Positions 1-6,954 of a stretch of 15,721 bases of DNA are shown piece by piece. The stretch spans positions 1 to 15,721 of the forward strand of contig VEXF01000036.1 of assembly GCA_009391275.1 (NCBI GenBank), read 5' to 3'. The position numbers and the translations under genes were made by a program. This DNA is from SAR202 cluster bacterium AD-804-J14_MRT_500m (GTDB lineage: Bacteria; Chloroflexota; Dehalococcoidia; UBA3495; GCA-2712585). The number at the start of each line of letters is the position of its first letter. The stretch's first letter is position 1. The notes beneath the pieces were generated by a model. That model was not told the origin of the DNA and searched no databases. It worked only from the letters and a program-made list of their open reading frames with translations.

Positions 1-398
1 TGATAAAGTCGTGGGGTGAACCAGGAAAAGGCCCTGGACAATTCAACTTGCCTCACGGACTATGGGTGGATAGTCGAGGACGATTGTTGGTGGCAGATAG
101 GGAGAACGATCGAATACAAGCGTTTTCTCAAGATGGGGATTTCTTAGACCAATGGAATTTGGATTTGATCGGGCCTGCTGTAGTTCATGTTGATGGTAAT
201 GATATAGCCTATGTGCCAGAGCACAATGGTGGCTTGTTCAGCATTATTACTCTAGATGGCGAACGGATTGCTCGATGGGGTTCTGATATTAATATCACAT
301 GCCACGGGGCTTGGGTTGACTCCCGTGGAGATGTCTATGTTGTGCAACCAGGCAACTTTGGCAAGAAGCGGCGAGTGGTAAAATTTCATCGTAAATAA
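1..398 (+). CDS. NHL-repeat (beta-propeller) protein, 3' end only
   Basis: This is the C-terminal part of a gene that begins before the window. The frame is open from base 3 (IKSWGEPGKGPGQF...), so a TTG at 48 is not a credible start. About 131 codons are visible. Two clear NHL-type blades carry the signature 'HGLWVDSRGRLLVADRENDR' and 'HGAWVDSRGDVYV', with a weaker blade between them ending in DGERIARWG. NHL propellers are extracellular or periplasmic binding or lyase-like folds; homologues resemble the lyase domain of peptidylglycine alpha-amidating enzymes. The substrate cannot be read from this fragment. It ends with TAA at 396-398 and has no close downstream partner. The fold is well supported; the function is unknown. 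Confidence 0.85.
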   Translation, partial: IKSWGEPGKGPGQFNLPHGLWVDSRGRLLVADRENDRIQAFSQDGDFLDQWNLDLIGPAVVHVDGNDIAYVPEHNGGLFSIITLDGERIARWGSDINITCHGAWVDSRGDVYVVQPGNFGKKRRVVKFHRK

Positions 399-692
399 TT
401 TAGATATCATGTTGTGCGTCGAAAGTCGGACAAGCGATATGTGGTCAGACCGCGCATACAGTGGGATCAAATATAGGATATGGAGTGGACGCTTTCAAAT
501 GTGGGGATGTCGACATCGCAGGGAACCTTTCAGGAAATAAAATAACCATATAATAATCATATCCTGGCCTAGATTAGCTTGGTTAATCTACGACTTTAGA
601 CTCTAATATTCGCAGGCTTATCGTGTTATCAATGATTAATTATCATAACAAATAGGAAGACTAGACGGAGATCCAATTTCGAGGAGGTTAAT
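399..692 (+). promoter_or_regulatory. Intergenic leader with candidate promoters and a hairpin
   Basis: This 294-bp gap holds no convincing gene. A perfect -10 hexamer TATAAT lies at 549-554, but its best -35 (CTTTCA, 527-532, 16-nt spacer) is poor. A second candidate is TTATCG (618-623), 17 nt, then TATCAT (641-646). A perfect 7-bp inverted repeat TAGATTA/TAATCTA spans 570-590 around a 7-nt loop and would lie in the leader of a transcript from the first promoter. A strong Shine-Dalgarno AGGAGG (682-687) sits 5 nt before the ATG at 693. The promoter calls come from reading the sequence and are tentative; the ribosome-binding site is clear. Confidence 0.35.
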
Positions 693-1343
693 ATGACAGA
701 CGGAAAAAGAACCGATGATACCCGGCCAGCTATATTTAGGAATTACGACTTCAAATTTGGCCCGGAACAGCTAACGCCAGCAGTAGTATTGAATCTGGAT
801 GAGCCTGACGATCGAGCATTAGTGAATGGCAAGTTAAGGTGGGCTCCCGGTCTAGTTCCTGGTGAACCAAATGAAGGGTTAGTTGCCGGCAAGTACATTG
901 AGTCGCCGCCTCGTTTGAAAGACTTTGACGATTCGGATTGGGAAGAGCCAAAGAATATCCGCGATGTCGTGGGAACTGGATTTACCTTCGCTTGGTATCG
1001 TTTCACTATTATATTGCCAGACAAAGTAAGGGATCTTGATGTCCGAGGGTCTCAAATCTGGTTTGAGACTTGTTCTGATGATTACGGTGAAATCTGGATG
1101 GATTGTCCGCCTTTTCAAGAAGATTTTCTTGCTGCTCAGGCGATAAAAGCTAATCATTTCACACCGGTGACTGGATACAACGCTAGAGATCGGATACTAG
1201 TCACGAATGATGCTGAAGTAGGCAGGAAACACGTCATAGCCTGTCTTGCTATAAACGCTCCTATGGCGCAACCTCTAGGTGGCACGTTTATCAGATATGC
1301 CCGTCTCGAGATTTGTCAAGGAGTTGCTAAGATACCAGTTTAG
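693..1343 (+). CDS. Galactose-binding-like (jelly-roll) domain protein, hypothetical
   Basis: This 216-residue protein is predicted to be soluble, with no signal peptide or membrane segment. From about residue 95 it has the pattern of a galactose-binding-like beta-sandwich: FAWYRFTIILPDKV, then a strand ending in SQIWFETCSDDYGEIWMD, then NARDRILVTNDAEVGRKH and a final strand FIRYARLEI. From memory, the same pattern occurs as a domain attached to SMP-30/gluconolactonase-type proteins, but here it stands alone with no catalytic propeller. The start is fixed by AGGAGG 5 nt upstream. The stop lies only 14 nt before the cyclase-family gene, so the two are probably cotranscribed. It could serve as a carbohydrate-binding or accessory subunit; that role is inference. 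The fold call is moderate and no reaction can be assigned. Confidence 0.7.
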   Translation: MTDGKRTDDTRPAIFRNYDFKFGPEQLTPAVVLNLDEPDDRALVNGKLRWAPGLVPGEPNEGLVAGKYIESPPRLKDFDDSDWEEPKNIRDVVGTGFTFAWYRFTIILPDKVRDLDVRGSQIWFETCSDDYGEIWMDCPPFQEDFLAAQAIKANHFTPVTGYNARDRILVTNDAEVGRKHVIACLAINAPMAQPLGGTFIRYARLEICQGVAKIPV

Positions 1344-1357
1344 AAAAAGGAGATAAG

Positions 1358-2308
1358 ATGGGAAGAAAGCTACCGACTGCAGAAGAGATTAGCGGATATT
1401 TCAAGTCGCTTAGCAACTGGGGTCGTTGGGGCCCTGATGACCAAATGGGTACCATCAACTTGATAACACCGGAAAAAAAACTTCAGGCAGTTGGACTTGT
1501 CCAAAAAGGAATCAGTGTTACTATGGCGCGTCCGATAGTTGCTGAGCCGTCTGCCGATGCAGCTGTGCCGCCGGCTCTATTTATGATAGAAAGCGGAGAG
1601 GGATGGGCTAGTACGCCTGGCAAGCCGGAAACTCCTAGCCATGGTGCGTCGGAATTTATAAGTATGGTTTTCCATGGGTTCGTGGTTACACATGTCGATA
1701 GCTTGGCCCACATCTATCTTGGAGACAAAATTTACAATGGACAACCGGCTCATGAAGTCCGGACGAGGGGTGGAGCGCGCATTGAAAGCATTGACCTGCT
1801 GAAGGATGGGGTAATCACCCGAGGAGTTCTTTTTGATTTTCCCAAACTAAGGGGAGTGGAATACATGCAAGCGGGAGAAGCAATATTTCCTGAGGATCTA
1901 GACGAGGCTGAGGAACGTTTAGGTGTTAAGGTAACATCGGGAGATTTGCTTTTAATACGAACAGGGAACTGGGAACGCCGAAAGGCCGAAGGACCCAAAG
2001 ATCCGATGGTCCATGGCGCGTCTGGCCTTCACGCTGCTTGCTTGCCTTGGCTGCATCGAAAAGATATAGCGATGCTTGGATCTGATATGGCCTCTGATGT
2101 TTTACCGTCCGGCTATGAGGAATTCCGACTTCCAGTCCATATAGGGGTTCTTCCAGTGATGGGATGCTGGATGCTGGACAACTGCAATCTCGAAGATTTA
2201 TCGGATCGGTGTCGAGAGGAAGAACGTTACGAATTTATGGTGGTGGTCAATCCATTACGCTTGTCTAAGGGGACCGGTGCCCCAGTGAATCCAATAGCTA
2301 TCTTCTAA
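1358..2308 (+). CDS. Cyclase-family / kynurenine formamidase-like metal hydrolase
   Basis: This 316-residue protein belongs to the cyclase family (Pfam PF04199), which includes kynurenine formamidase and related metal-dependent amide or lactone hydrolases. The metal-binding signature H-x4-T-H-x-D-x3-H is seen at residues 106-118 (H106, H112, D114, H118). The N-terminal NWGRWGPDDQMGTIN (residues 20-34) marks the longer subfamily of about 300-330 residues, common in Chloroflexota, Actinobacteria and Proteobacteria. A conserved GDLLLIRTG strand and the LGSDMASDV loop follow. Start: ATG with AAGGAG at 1347-1352, 5 nt upstream. It follows the galactose-binding-like gene by 14 nt. Substrates of this long subfamily are mostly unknown, and kynurenine is not implied because no tryptophan-degradation genes are nearby. 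Family assignment is strong; the reaction is open. Confidence 0.9.
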   Translation: MGRKLPTAEEISGYFKSLSNWGRWGPDDQMGTINLITPEKKLQAVGLVQKGISVTMARPIVAEPSADAAVPPALFMIESGEGWASTPGKPETPSHGASEFISMVFHGFVVTHVDSLAHIYLGDKIYNGQPAHEVRTRGGARIESIDLLKDGVITRGVLFDFPKLRGVEYMQAGEAIFPEDLDEAEERLGVKVTSGDLLLIRTGNWERRKAEGPKDPMVHGASGLHAACLPWLHRKDIAMLGSDMASDVLPSGYEEFRLPVHIGVLPVMGCWMLDNCNLEDLSDRCREEERYEFMVVVNPLRLSKGTGAPVNPIAIF

Positions 2309-2483
2309 TTGAGGATTAATGGCATTTTAAAAATTTTCTGAAATTGGCTGTTAAACCAAGGCTATTGTCATGCTGAATCGGCTTTAATATTAATTACTCA
2401 CTCTGATACTCTGCTTTATTCATTGCATTTCGAGAGCATGCCTGACGAATCAACAGCTGAGTGTTCTAGGACTAGTCAGTATT

Positions 2484-3083
2484 GTGAATCTGTTCAAGTT
2501 AGTAAAAGACTTAACTGAGGCTGTGATATTTGCACTGATAATATTTTTCGTTCTCCAAATCAGTGTACAAAATTTTAAAGTAGAAGGTTCTAGTATGGCT
2601 CCAGCTCTTCACTCTGGTAAATATGTGACCATCCATAAGCTGGGGTACGTCAAAATAGAATTAGATAAGCTTCGTAGATTTATTCCACTGTGGAGTGCAG
2701 AGAAAAATACTCTGGCACTTCCGTTTCAACAGGACGGACCAGTGAGAGGAACCGTTGTGATTTTTGAATTCCCTCAAAATTCTGATAGGAGCTTCGTAAA
2801 ACGTATAATAGGCTTGCCTGGGGAAATGGTATCCATAAAAAATGGAGTTACCTATATCAATGATCATAAGCTCGACGAGCCTTACGTTGGCACCCTAAAA
2901 GAAAACGAGAATGCTCAATATTCGATTCTGGATGAAAATCAGTACTTCGTAATGGGTGATAACCGACCGTATAGCAATGACTCACGTCATTGGGGGCCGG
3001 TTCCTTTAGAGAAAATTATTGGAGAGATATGGTTTAACTATGGTCTACCCTTCGACTTAGGGTTTATGAACGAAGCGAAATAA
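2484..3083 (+). CDS. lepB: Signal peptidase I
   Basis: This membrane-bound serine protease removes signal peptides from exported preproteins on the outer face of the cytoplasmic membrane. The 199-residue protein has one N-terminal membrane anchor (about residues 10-28), then the catalytic serine box VEGSSMAP (Ser37). The catalytic lysine lies in FVKRIIGLPGE (Lys106), followed by the signature box GDNRPYSNDSRHWG (158-171). Ser/Lys dyad and box order match family S26. The start is GTG at 2484 with no good Shine-Dalgarno; only a weak AGGA lies 13 nt upstream, so the start is less certain than the identity. It stands alone, with 175 bp before it and about 200 bp after it. No other lepB-like gene is in the window. 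Confidence 0.95.
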   Translation: MNLFKLVKDLTEAVIFALIIFFVLQISVQNFKVEGSSMAPALHSGKYVTIHKLGYVKIELDKLRRFIPLWSAEKNTLALPFQQDGPVRGTVVIFEFPQNSDRSFVKRIIGLPGEMVSIKNGVTYINDHKLDEPYVGTLKENENAQYSILDENQYFVMGDNRPYSNDSRHWGPVPLEKIIGEIWFNYGLPFDLGFMNEAK

Positions 3084-3132
3084 TCTCGGTAATGTTCAGA
3101 TTGTTTATGGTGCGTACCAGCAGATTTGTAAG

Positions 3133-3161
3133 TTGTGAACCCCTATCAGAATTGCTACAAT
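3133..3161 (+). promoter_or_regulatory. Sigma-70-type promoter for the inositol phosphate synthase cluster
   Basis: TTGTGA (3133-3138) and TACAAT (3156-3161) are separated by exactly 17 nt. They match the consensus TTGACA/TATAAT at 4 of 6 and 5 of 6 positions. Transcription would begin near 3168, just before the 23-bp tandem repeats, which would then lie in the 5' untranslated leader. Downstream genes at 3290-6133 have no other obvious promoter. The prediction is from sequence alone. Confidence 0.55.
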
Positions 3162-3178
3162 CCATGTCGCCTAGATTC

Positions 3179-3270
3179 GATCCGTATTAACTGGCGCAGG
3201 CGATCCACCTTAACTGGTGCAGGCGATCCATATTAACTGGTGCAGGCGATCCATATTAACTGGTGCAGGC
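3179..3270 (+). repeat. Four tandem 23-bp direct repeats
   Basis: Four head-to-tail copies lie at 3179-3201, 3202-3224, 3225-3247 and 3248-3270, with no spacer. The last two are identical; copy 1 differs at two positions and copy 2 at two (in the GATCC-A-TATTAA part). Each copy starts with GATCC, carries TTAACTGG near the middle and ends TGCAGGC or CGCAGGC, so each has one GATC site and one small CTG-GTG-CAG dyad. The array lies between the predicted promoter and the Shine-Dalgarno (3275-3280) of the next gene. A 23-bp unit is not a multiple of three, which argues against a coding repeat. Possible roles are a regulator-binding array, a leader RNA element or a copy-number-variable repeat; none is proven. 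Confidence 0.95.
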
Positions 3271-3289
3271 GAGCAAGGAGCATTGCAAT

Positions 3290-4366
3290 TTGGGAAAAAT
3301 AAATGTCGCGATCATTGGCGTAGGTAACTGTGCTTCGTCACTAGTACAAGGTGTTCACAAATATCGAGAGGTTCCAGAGGGCGACATTATTCCGGGATTG
3401 ATGCATCCAAGGATCGGTGATTACGAAATCGGGGACATAAACTTCGTGGCGGCGTTCGATGTTGATCAGACAAAAGTAGGGAAAGATTTATCTGACGCGA
3501 TTCGTTCTGGGCCAAACAACACCTTGAACTTTGCTGAGGTTCCCACTACTGGAGTCACGGTAGAGCTTGGAATGACTCACGATGGGATTGGGAAATATGT
3601 CTCGGATGTGGTAAAAAAAGCCCCTGGGCCTGCAGTGGATGTTGCACAGATCCTTAAAGACCGGGAATGTGATGTCGTAGTCAGTTATCTTCCAGTTGGC
3701 AGCGAAGAAGCCACGAGATGGTATGTCGAACAGATTTTAAAAGCCGGCTGCGGATTTGTTAATTGCATCCCAGTGTTTATAGCATCGGATCCCTCTTGGG
3801 AGGCGAGATTCGAGTCTCGAGGTGTGCCTGTGGTAGGAGATGATATAAAATCTCAAGTTGGTGCCACTATAACTCATAGGGTACTTACGCGATTATTTCG
3901 TGATAGAGGAGTTACAGTCGACCGTACATACCAGTTAAATTTTGGTGGAAACACAGATTTTCAAAATATGTTGGAGCGAGAGCGTCTCACCTCAAAAAAA
4001 ATATCGAAGACTAATTCAGTTATTTCACAACTTGACTATGATATTGGTTCAGAGAACATTCATATAGGGCCTAGCGACCATGTCCCTTGGCTTGATGATA
4101 GAAAATGGTGCTACATAAGAATGGAAGGGCATCTGTTTGGAGGAGCCCCAATAAATCTTGAATTAAAGCTTGAGGTGTGGGACAGCCCGAACTCTGCTGG
4201 TGTGGTTGTGGATGCCATTAGGTGCGCTAAATTAGCCATTGATCGCGGGATAGGAGGAGCCATAGAAGGGCCAAGCGCCTATTTTATGAAATCGCCTCCA
4301 AAGCAGCACAGCGATGACGTAGCCCGTCAGATGGTCGAAGACTTTATTTCTGCAAACGGGAAATAA
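3290..4366 (+). CDS. ino1: Inositol-3-phosphate (myo-inositol-1-phosphate) synthase
   Basis: This NAD-dependent enzyme converts glucose 6-phosphate to inositol phosphate, the first step of inositol lipid synthesis. With the chosen TTG start at 3290 the protein has 358 residues, near the roughly 360 usual for the actinobacterial-type enzyme. The Rossmann loop IGVGNCASS is at about 9-17, GDDIKSQ at 183-189, LNFGGNTDF at 216-224 and the lysine-rich active-site segment SKKISKTNS near 235-243. The TTG is preferred over an in-frame GTG at 3263 because AAGGAG (3275-3280) sits 9 nt before it. The encoded [13 protein letters not shown] matches how family members begin, whereas the GTG lies inside the last tandem repeat. 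It is the first gene of the lipid cluster. Confidence 0.92.
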   Translation: MGKINVAIIGVGNCASSLVQGVHKYREVPEGDIIPGLMHPRIGDYEIGDINFVAAFDVDQTKVGKDLSDAIRSGPNNTLNFAEVPTTGVTVELGMTHDGIGKYVSDVVKKAPGPAVDVAQILKDRECDVVVSYLPVGSEEATRWYVEQILKAGCGFVNCIPVFIASDPSWEARFESRGVPVVGDDIKSQVGATITHRVLTRLFRDRGVTVDRTYQLNFGGNTDFQNMLERERLTSKKISKTNSVISQLDYDIGSENIHIGPSDHVPWLDDRKWCYIRMEGHLFGGAPINLELKLEVWDSPNSAGVVVDAIRCAKLAIDRGIGGAIEGPSAYFMKSPPKQHSDDVARQMVEDFISANGK

Positions 4367-4401
4367 ATACAAAGGTCGATCGAACTTATCGAGTCCTTCG
4401 T

Positions 4402-5535
4402 ATGAAAATAGCGCAGGTCTCTCCGTATGACTTTACTTGGCCAGGTGGAGTCACCGAACATATTTCACATCTAAGCCATCAACTGATCAATATGGGTCAT
4501 CAGGTGAAAATCCTTGCCCCATATTCTCCAGGCAGAGCTAGCGGTTTAGATCCAAACGTCGTACCAATCGGGCGATCGCTTCCCATTCCGGCCGGTGGAT
4601 CAATCGCGCGAATATCGTTATCGCCGTGGATTTACAGACAGGTGCGGCGATTGATAAAAGAAGAGCAGTTTGACGTGGTTCATCTTCACGAACCCATGGC
4701 GCCATATCTTAATTTGGCGGTTCTTCAATGTTCCGATGCGGTGAATATTGGAACATTTCATGCGTATCATGGGAGCACACGTTGGTACTTTTGGAGCAAA
4801 TCCATCCTGAAATATTGGTTTAAAAAATTAGATGGGCATATAGCGGTGTCTCCTGCAGCAATCAGTCATGTGCAGCCATTCTTTCCAGTTGATTACGATG
4901 TCATACCAAACGGTATTGATTTAGGTAATTTTGATGAAAGCGTAGACCCGATCCCGCAATACCGAGATGGGAAACTTAACATACTCTTCGTAGGTCGTAT
5001 GGAGAAGCGCAAAGGGCTAAAGTATTTGCTCGAGGCGTTCGGCCAGGCTAAGTGGGATTATCCCAACATTCGATTGATAGTTGTGGGTCCAGGGAAGCTG
5101 GATAAATATTGTCAAAGGGTGGTATCAGAACGCAATCTCCAGGATGTGATCTTCGTAGGAGCAGTTGATAGTAATACGCTGTATCGTTACTATCGTACAG
5201 CCGATATTTTCTGTACACCGGCTACTGGCAAAGAGAGCTTCGGAATAGTTTTGCTAGAGGCAATGGCCTCATCTAAACCTATATTAGCAACTTCTATTTT
5301 GGGGTATGCGTCGATAATTAAACATGGTCATCAAGGTTTTCTGGTGCCTCCGCGGGATACAAACGCACTTGCCAAAGGGTTGGGTGTGCTCATAGAAAAT
5401 CCCGAACTTCGTAAGGAACTAGGTGCTCGTGGCAGAATGGTGGTAGATCAATATCGGTGGGAAATTGTGGCTCAGCAGGTCTTGGATTACTACTCAAAAA
5501 CAATAGAAATGAGTCATGGCACAAAAGATTCGTGA
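4402..5535 (+). CDS. GT4 glycosyltransferase, PimA-like (phosphatidylinositol mannosyltransferase)
   Basis: This 377-residue GT-B glycosyltransferase of family GT4 has an N-terminal half beginning MKIAQVSPYDFTWPGGVTEH, with the GG loop (15-16) that contacts the nucleotide sugar. In the same half, GTFHAY gives His120, equivalent to the essential histidine of mycobacterial PimA. The C-terminal half shows FVGRMEKRKG (Arg199, Lys204) and the E-x7-E element KESFGIVLLE (Glu278, Glu286). PimA transfers mannose from GDP-mannose to phosphatidylinositol on the inner membrane face. That reaction is inferred from overall similarity and from the flanking inositol synthase and phosphatidyltransferase. It begins 35 nt after the synthase without a clear Shine-Dalgarno. 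Its last 20 bp overlap the next gene, suggesting translational coupling. Another GT4 acceptor is possible. Confidence 0.82.
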   Translation: MKIAQVSPYDFTWPGGVTEHISHLSHQLINMGHQVKILAPYSPGRASGLDPNVVPIGRSLPIPAGGSIARISLSPWIYRQVRRLIKEEQFDVVHLHEPMAPYLNLAVLQCSDAVNIGTFHAYHGSTRWYFWSKSILKYWFKKLDGHIAVSPAAISHVQPFFPVDYDVIPNGIDLGNFDESVDPIPQYRDGKLNILFVGRMEKRKGLKYLLEAFGQAKWDYPNIRLIVVGPGKLDKYCQRVVSERNLQDVIFVGAVDSNTLYRYYRTADIFCTPATGKESFGIVLLEAMASSKPILATSILGYASIIKHGHQGFLVPPRDTNALAKGLGVLIENPELRKELGARGRMVVDQYRWEIVAQQVLDYYSKTIEMSHGTKDS

Positions 5536-6133
5536 TAAAGGTAGAGACGTAGTCCTGCGACATGTCGAAGAACCTGGGGCTAGGTTTTTGAATTGGCTGG
5601 GTTTCAGCCCGAACATGATTACGGTGTTCGGTTTTATCGTAGTGATCGGTAGTGCTGCTGCCATAAGTCTAGGGCACCTTACTTATGGAGGCGTTATTTT
5701 CTTGGCTGGCTCGTTTTTAGATATGTTCGATGGTTCACTGGCTCGTCTTACCAATCGGGTTACACTTTTTGGTGGGGTTTTGGATTCGTTATTCGATAGA
5801 TTGGGAGAAATGGTTCTATACTTGGGTTTAGCTATGTATGGCGTAAGAATAAACCCCGGAGAGAGAGACCTGGTGTTGTATTTCGCATTGCTTATAATCG
5901 CGCTCGGAGCATCCCAGTGTGTTAGTTATCTTCGAGCAAAAGGAGAAGCTTTAAACATTTATACACGTGGAGGGTTGATGACCCGTCCTGAGCGCGTCAT
6001 ATTGTTGAGTTTAGGTCTTTTGTTGGGGGATGGGATCATGGTCTGGATCTTGGGAGTTATAGCAGTGCTTTCTATTTGGACTCTGTATACCAGGGTTGTA
6101 ATTATTCGCCAAGAAATTCATGGCTCTGAGTAA
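5516..6133 (+). CDS. CDP-alcohol phosphatidyltransferase, likely phosphatidylinositol-phosphate synthase
   Basis: This integral membrane enzyme of 205 residues has about five to six hydrophobic segments. The family motif D-x2-D-G-x2-A-R-x8-G-x3-D-x3-D is complete: D69, D72, G73, A76, R77, G86, D90, D94. These residues bind the metal and CDP-diacylglycerol. The segment GGLMTRPERV near residues 154-163 resembles the region of mycobacterial PgsA1 that helps recognise the inositol phosphate. With inositol phosphate synthase and a PimA-like enzyme directly upstream, the likely reaction is CDP-diacylglycerol plus inositol phosphate to phosphatidylinositol phosphate. The family is certain; the acceptor is inference, and phosphatidylglycerophosphate synthase is the main alternative. 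The ATG at 5516 lies inside the end of the glycosyltransferase gene. Confidence 0.85.
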   Translation: MAQKIRDKGRDVVLRHVEEPGARFLNWLGFSPNMITVFGFIVVIGSAAAISLGHLTYGGVIFLAGSFLDMFDGSLARLTNRVTLFGGVLDSLFDRLGEMVLYLGLAMYGVRINPGERDLVLYFALLIIALGASQCVSYLRAKGEALNIYTRGGLMTRPERVILLSLGLLLGDGIMVWILGVIAVLSIWTLYTRVVIIRQEIHGSE

Positions 6134-6245
6134 CTGGATACCTTAGTAATGGAGCATTCCAAGAGAATAATTTGAACTACATGGGGTTGGATAAGGTGTT
6201 GGGGCTGATGTAGACTATCGGCGTCAACGGCAGGAGGCTCTTTTC

Positions 6246-6950
6246 ATGGCGTATATACCAGATCAAAATAAGGCGGAAATCAAAAGAAGACTTCGTAAGG
6301 AACTGAGGGAAGATGTGACCTTAAATTTCTTTACAGCGATGTCATCGACTCTTCTGACTATTCCTGGCAGAGAGTGCCCAACATGCCCTCAAAACCAGAA
6401 ACTATTAGAAGAATTGACCAGTCTTTCACCAAAACTTCACTTCAAAATTTATGATTTCTATTCTGACCAGGAAATACGGGACGAGTACGCGGTGGAACGT
6501 ATTCCAGCTACAGTGCTCGAGACCGAAGGTAGCGAGCGACTGCGATATTATGGAATACCGGCCGGGTACGAATTCGCAACCCTATTAGAAGATCTGATTA
6601 CCTTATCTAGGGGTGTTAGTCCTTTACAGACCTCTACACGTAGGAATCTTAGAAAAATAAATCAGCCTATACATATGCAGGTGTTTGTCACACCTTCTTG
6701 ACCACATTGTCCTTTGTTGGCCAGGTTGGCCCACGCAATGTCTTTAGAGAATAAATTGATAACAGCAGATATCATAGAAGCACAGGAGTTTCCTTCGCTA
6801 GCTCGCCAGCATAATGTGACTGCAGTTCCCAAAACAATAATAAACAATACTCTACAATTCAACGGCAATTTGTCTGAACCAGAGTTGTTAGAAAAAATAA
6901 TGCAAATTGGTTACAGGGACCCCAAATCATCTTCCGAAAAGGATAGCTGA
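6246..6950 (+). CDS. Selenocysteine-containing two-domain thioredoxin-like disulfide oxidoreductase (UGA at 6699-6701 read as Sec)
   Basis: Read through one in-frame TGA, this is a 234-residue protein of the glutaredoxin-like/PDO type with two thioredoxin folds. Domain 1 has C-P-T-C (Cys44, Cys47) and its cis-proline in RIPAT (Pro87). Domain 2 has TPS-U-PHCP (Sec152, Cys155) and its cis-proline in AVPKT (Pro195). In homologues the second site reads like VFVTPTCPYCP, so the TGA falls exactly on the first cysteine. The frame continues 82 codons past the TGA with domain-2 similarity (ADIIEAQEFPSLA, VPKTIINNT). TGA is followed by C, a poor termination context. A SECIS-like hairpin follows. The start is set by AGGAGG (6232-6237), 8 nt before the ATG. 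The gene ends 4 nt before ribH. The alternative is a Cys-to-stop mutation giving a truncated 151-residue protein. The likely role is thiol-disulfide exchange in the cytoplasm. Confidence 0.8.
6713..6738 (+). promoter_or_regulatory. Candidate bacterial SECIS element downstream of the UGA
   Basis: The RNA folds as an upper stem GGCCA (6719-6723) with UGGCC (6727-6731), five perfect pairs, closing a GGU loop (6724-6726). Below it, after an unpaired U6718 opposite C6732, pairs are U6717-A6733, G6716-C6734 and U6715-G6735. After a bulged C6736 come U6714-A6737 and U6713-A6738. The apical loop begins 22 nt after the UGA and has G in its first two positions, inside the range described for bacterial SECIS hairpins. 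E. coli fdhF also has GGU in its loop and an unpaired U on the 5' side. Folding was done by eye. Confidence 0.7.
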
Positions 6951-6954
6951 GAGC

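Noticed and set aside
3179..3270. CRISPR array or replication iterons
   Set aside because: The copies abut without spacers, which excludes CRISPR. No replication initiator gene or AT-rich unwinding region is nearby.
3263..3289. GTG at 3263 as start of inositol phosphate synthase
   Set aside because: It lies within the fourth tandem repeat, has no Shine-Dalgarno, and the added nine residues do not resemble the family; TTG at 3290 has AAGGAG 9 nt upstream.
6714..6950. A separate small gene starting with TTG at 6714 after the oxidoreductase stop
   Set aside because: It starts inside the redox motif, lacks a Shine-Dalgarno, and is in the same frame as the upstream part. It is better read as the continuation past a Sec-encoding TGA.
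6246..6950. Genome-wide reassignment of TGA to an amino acid
   Set aside because: The glycosyltransferase (5533-5535), ribH (7426-7428), the dikinase (15187-15189) and this gene itself (6948-6950) all end properly at TGA.
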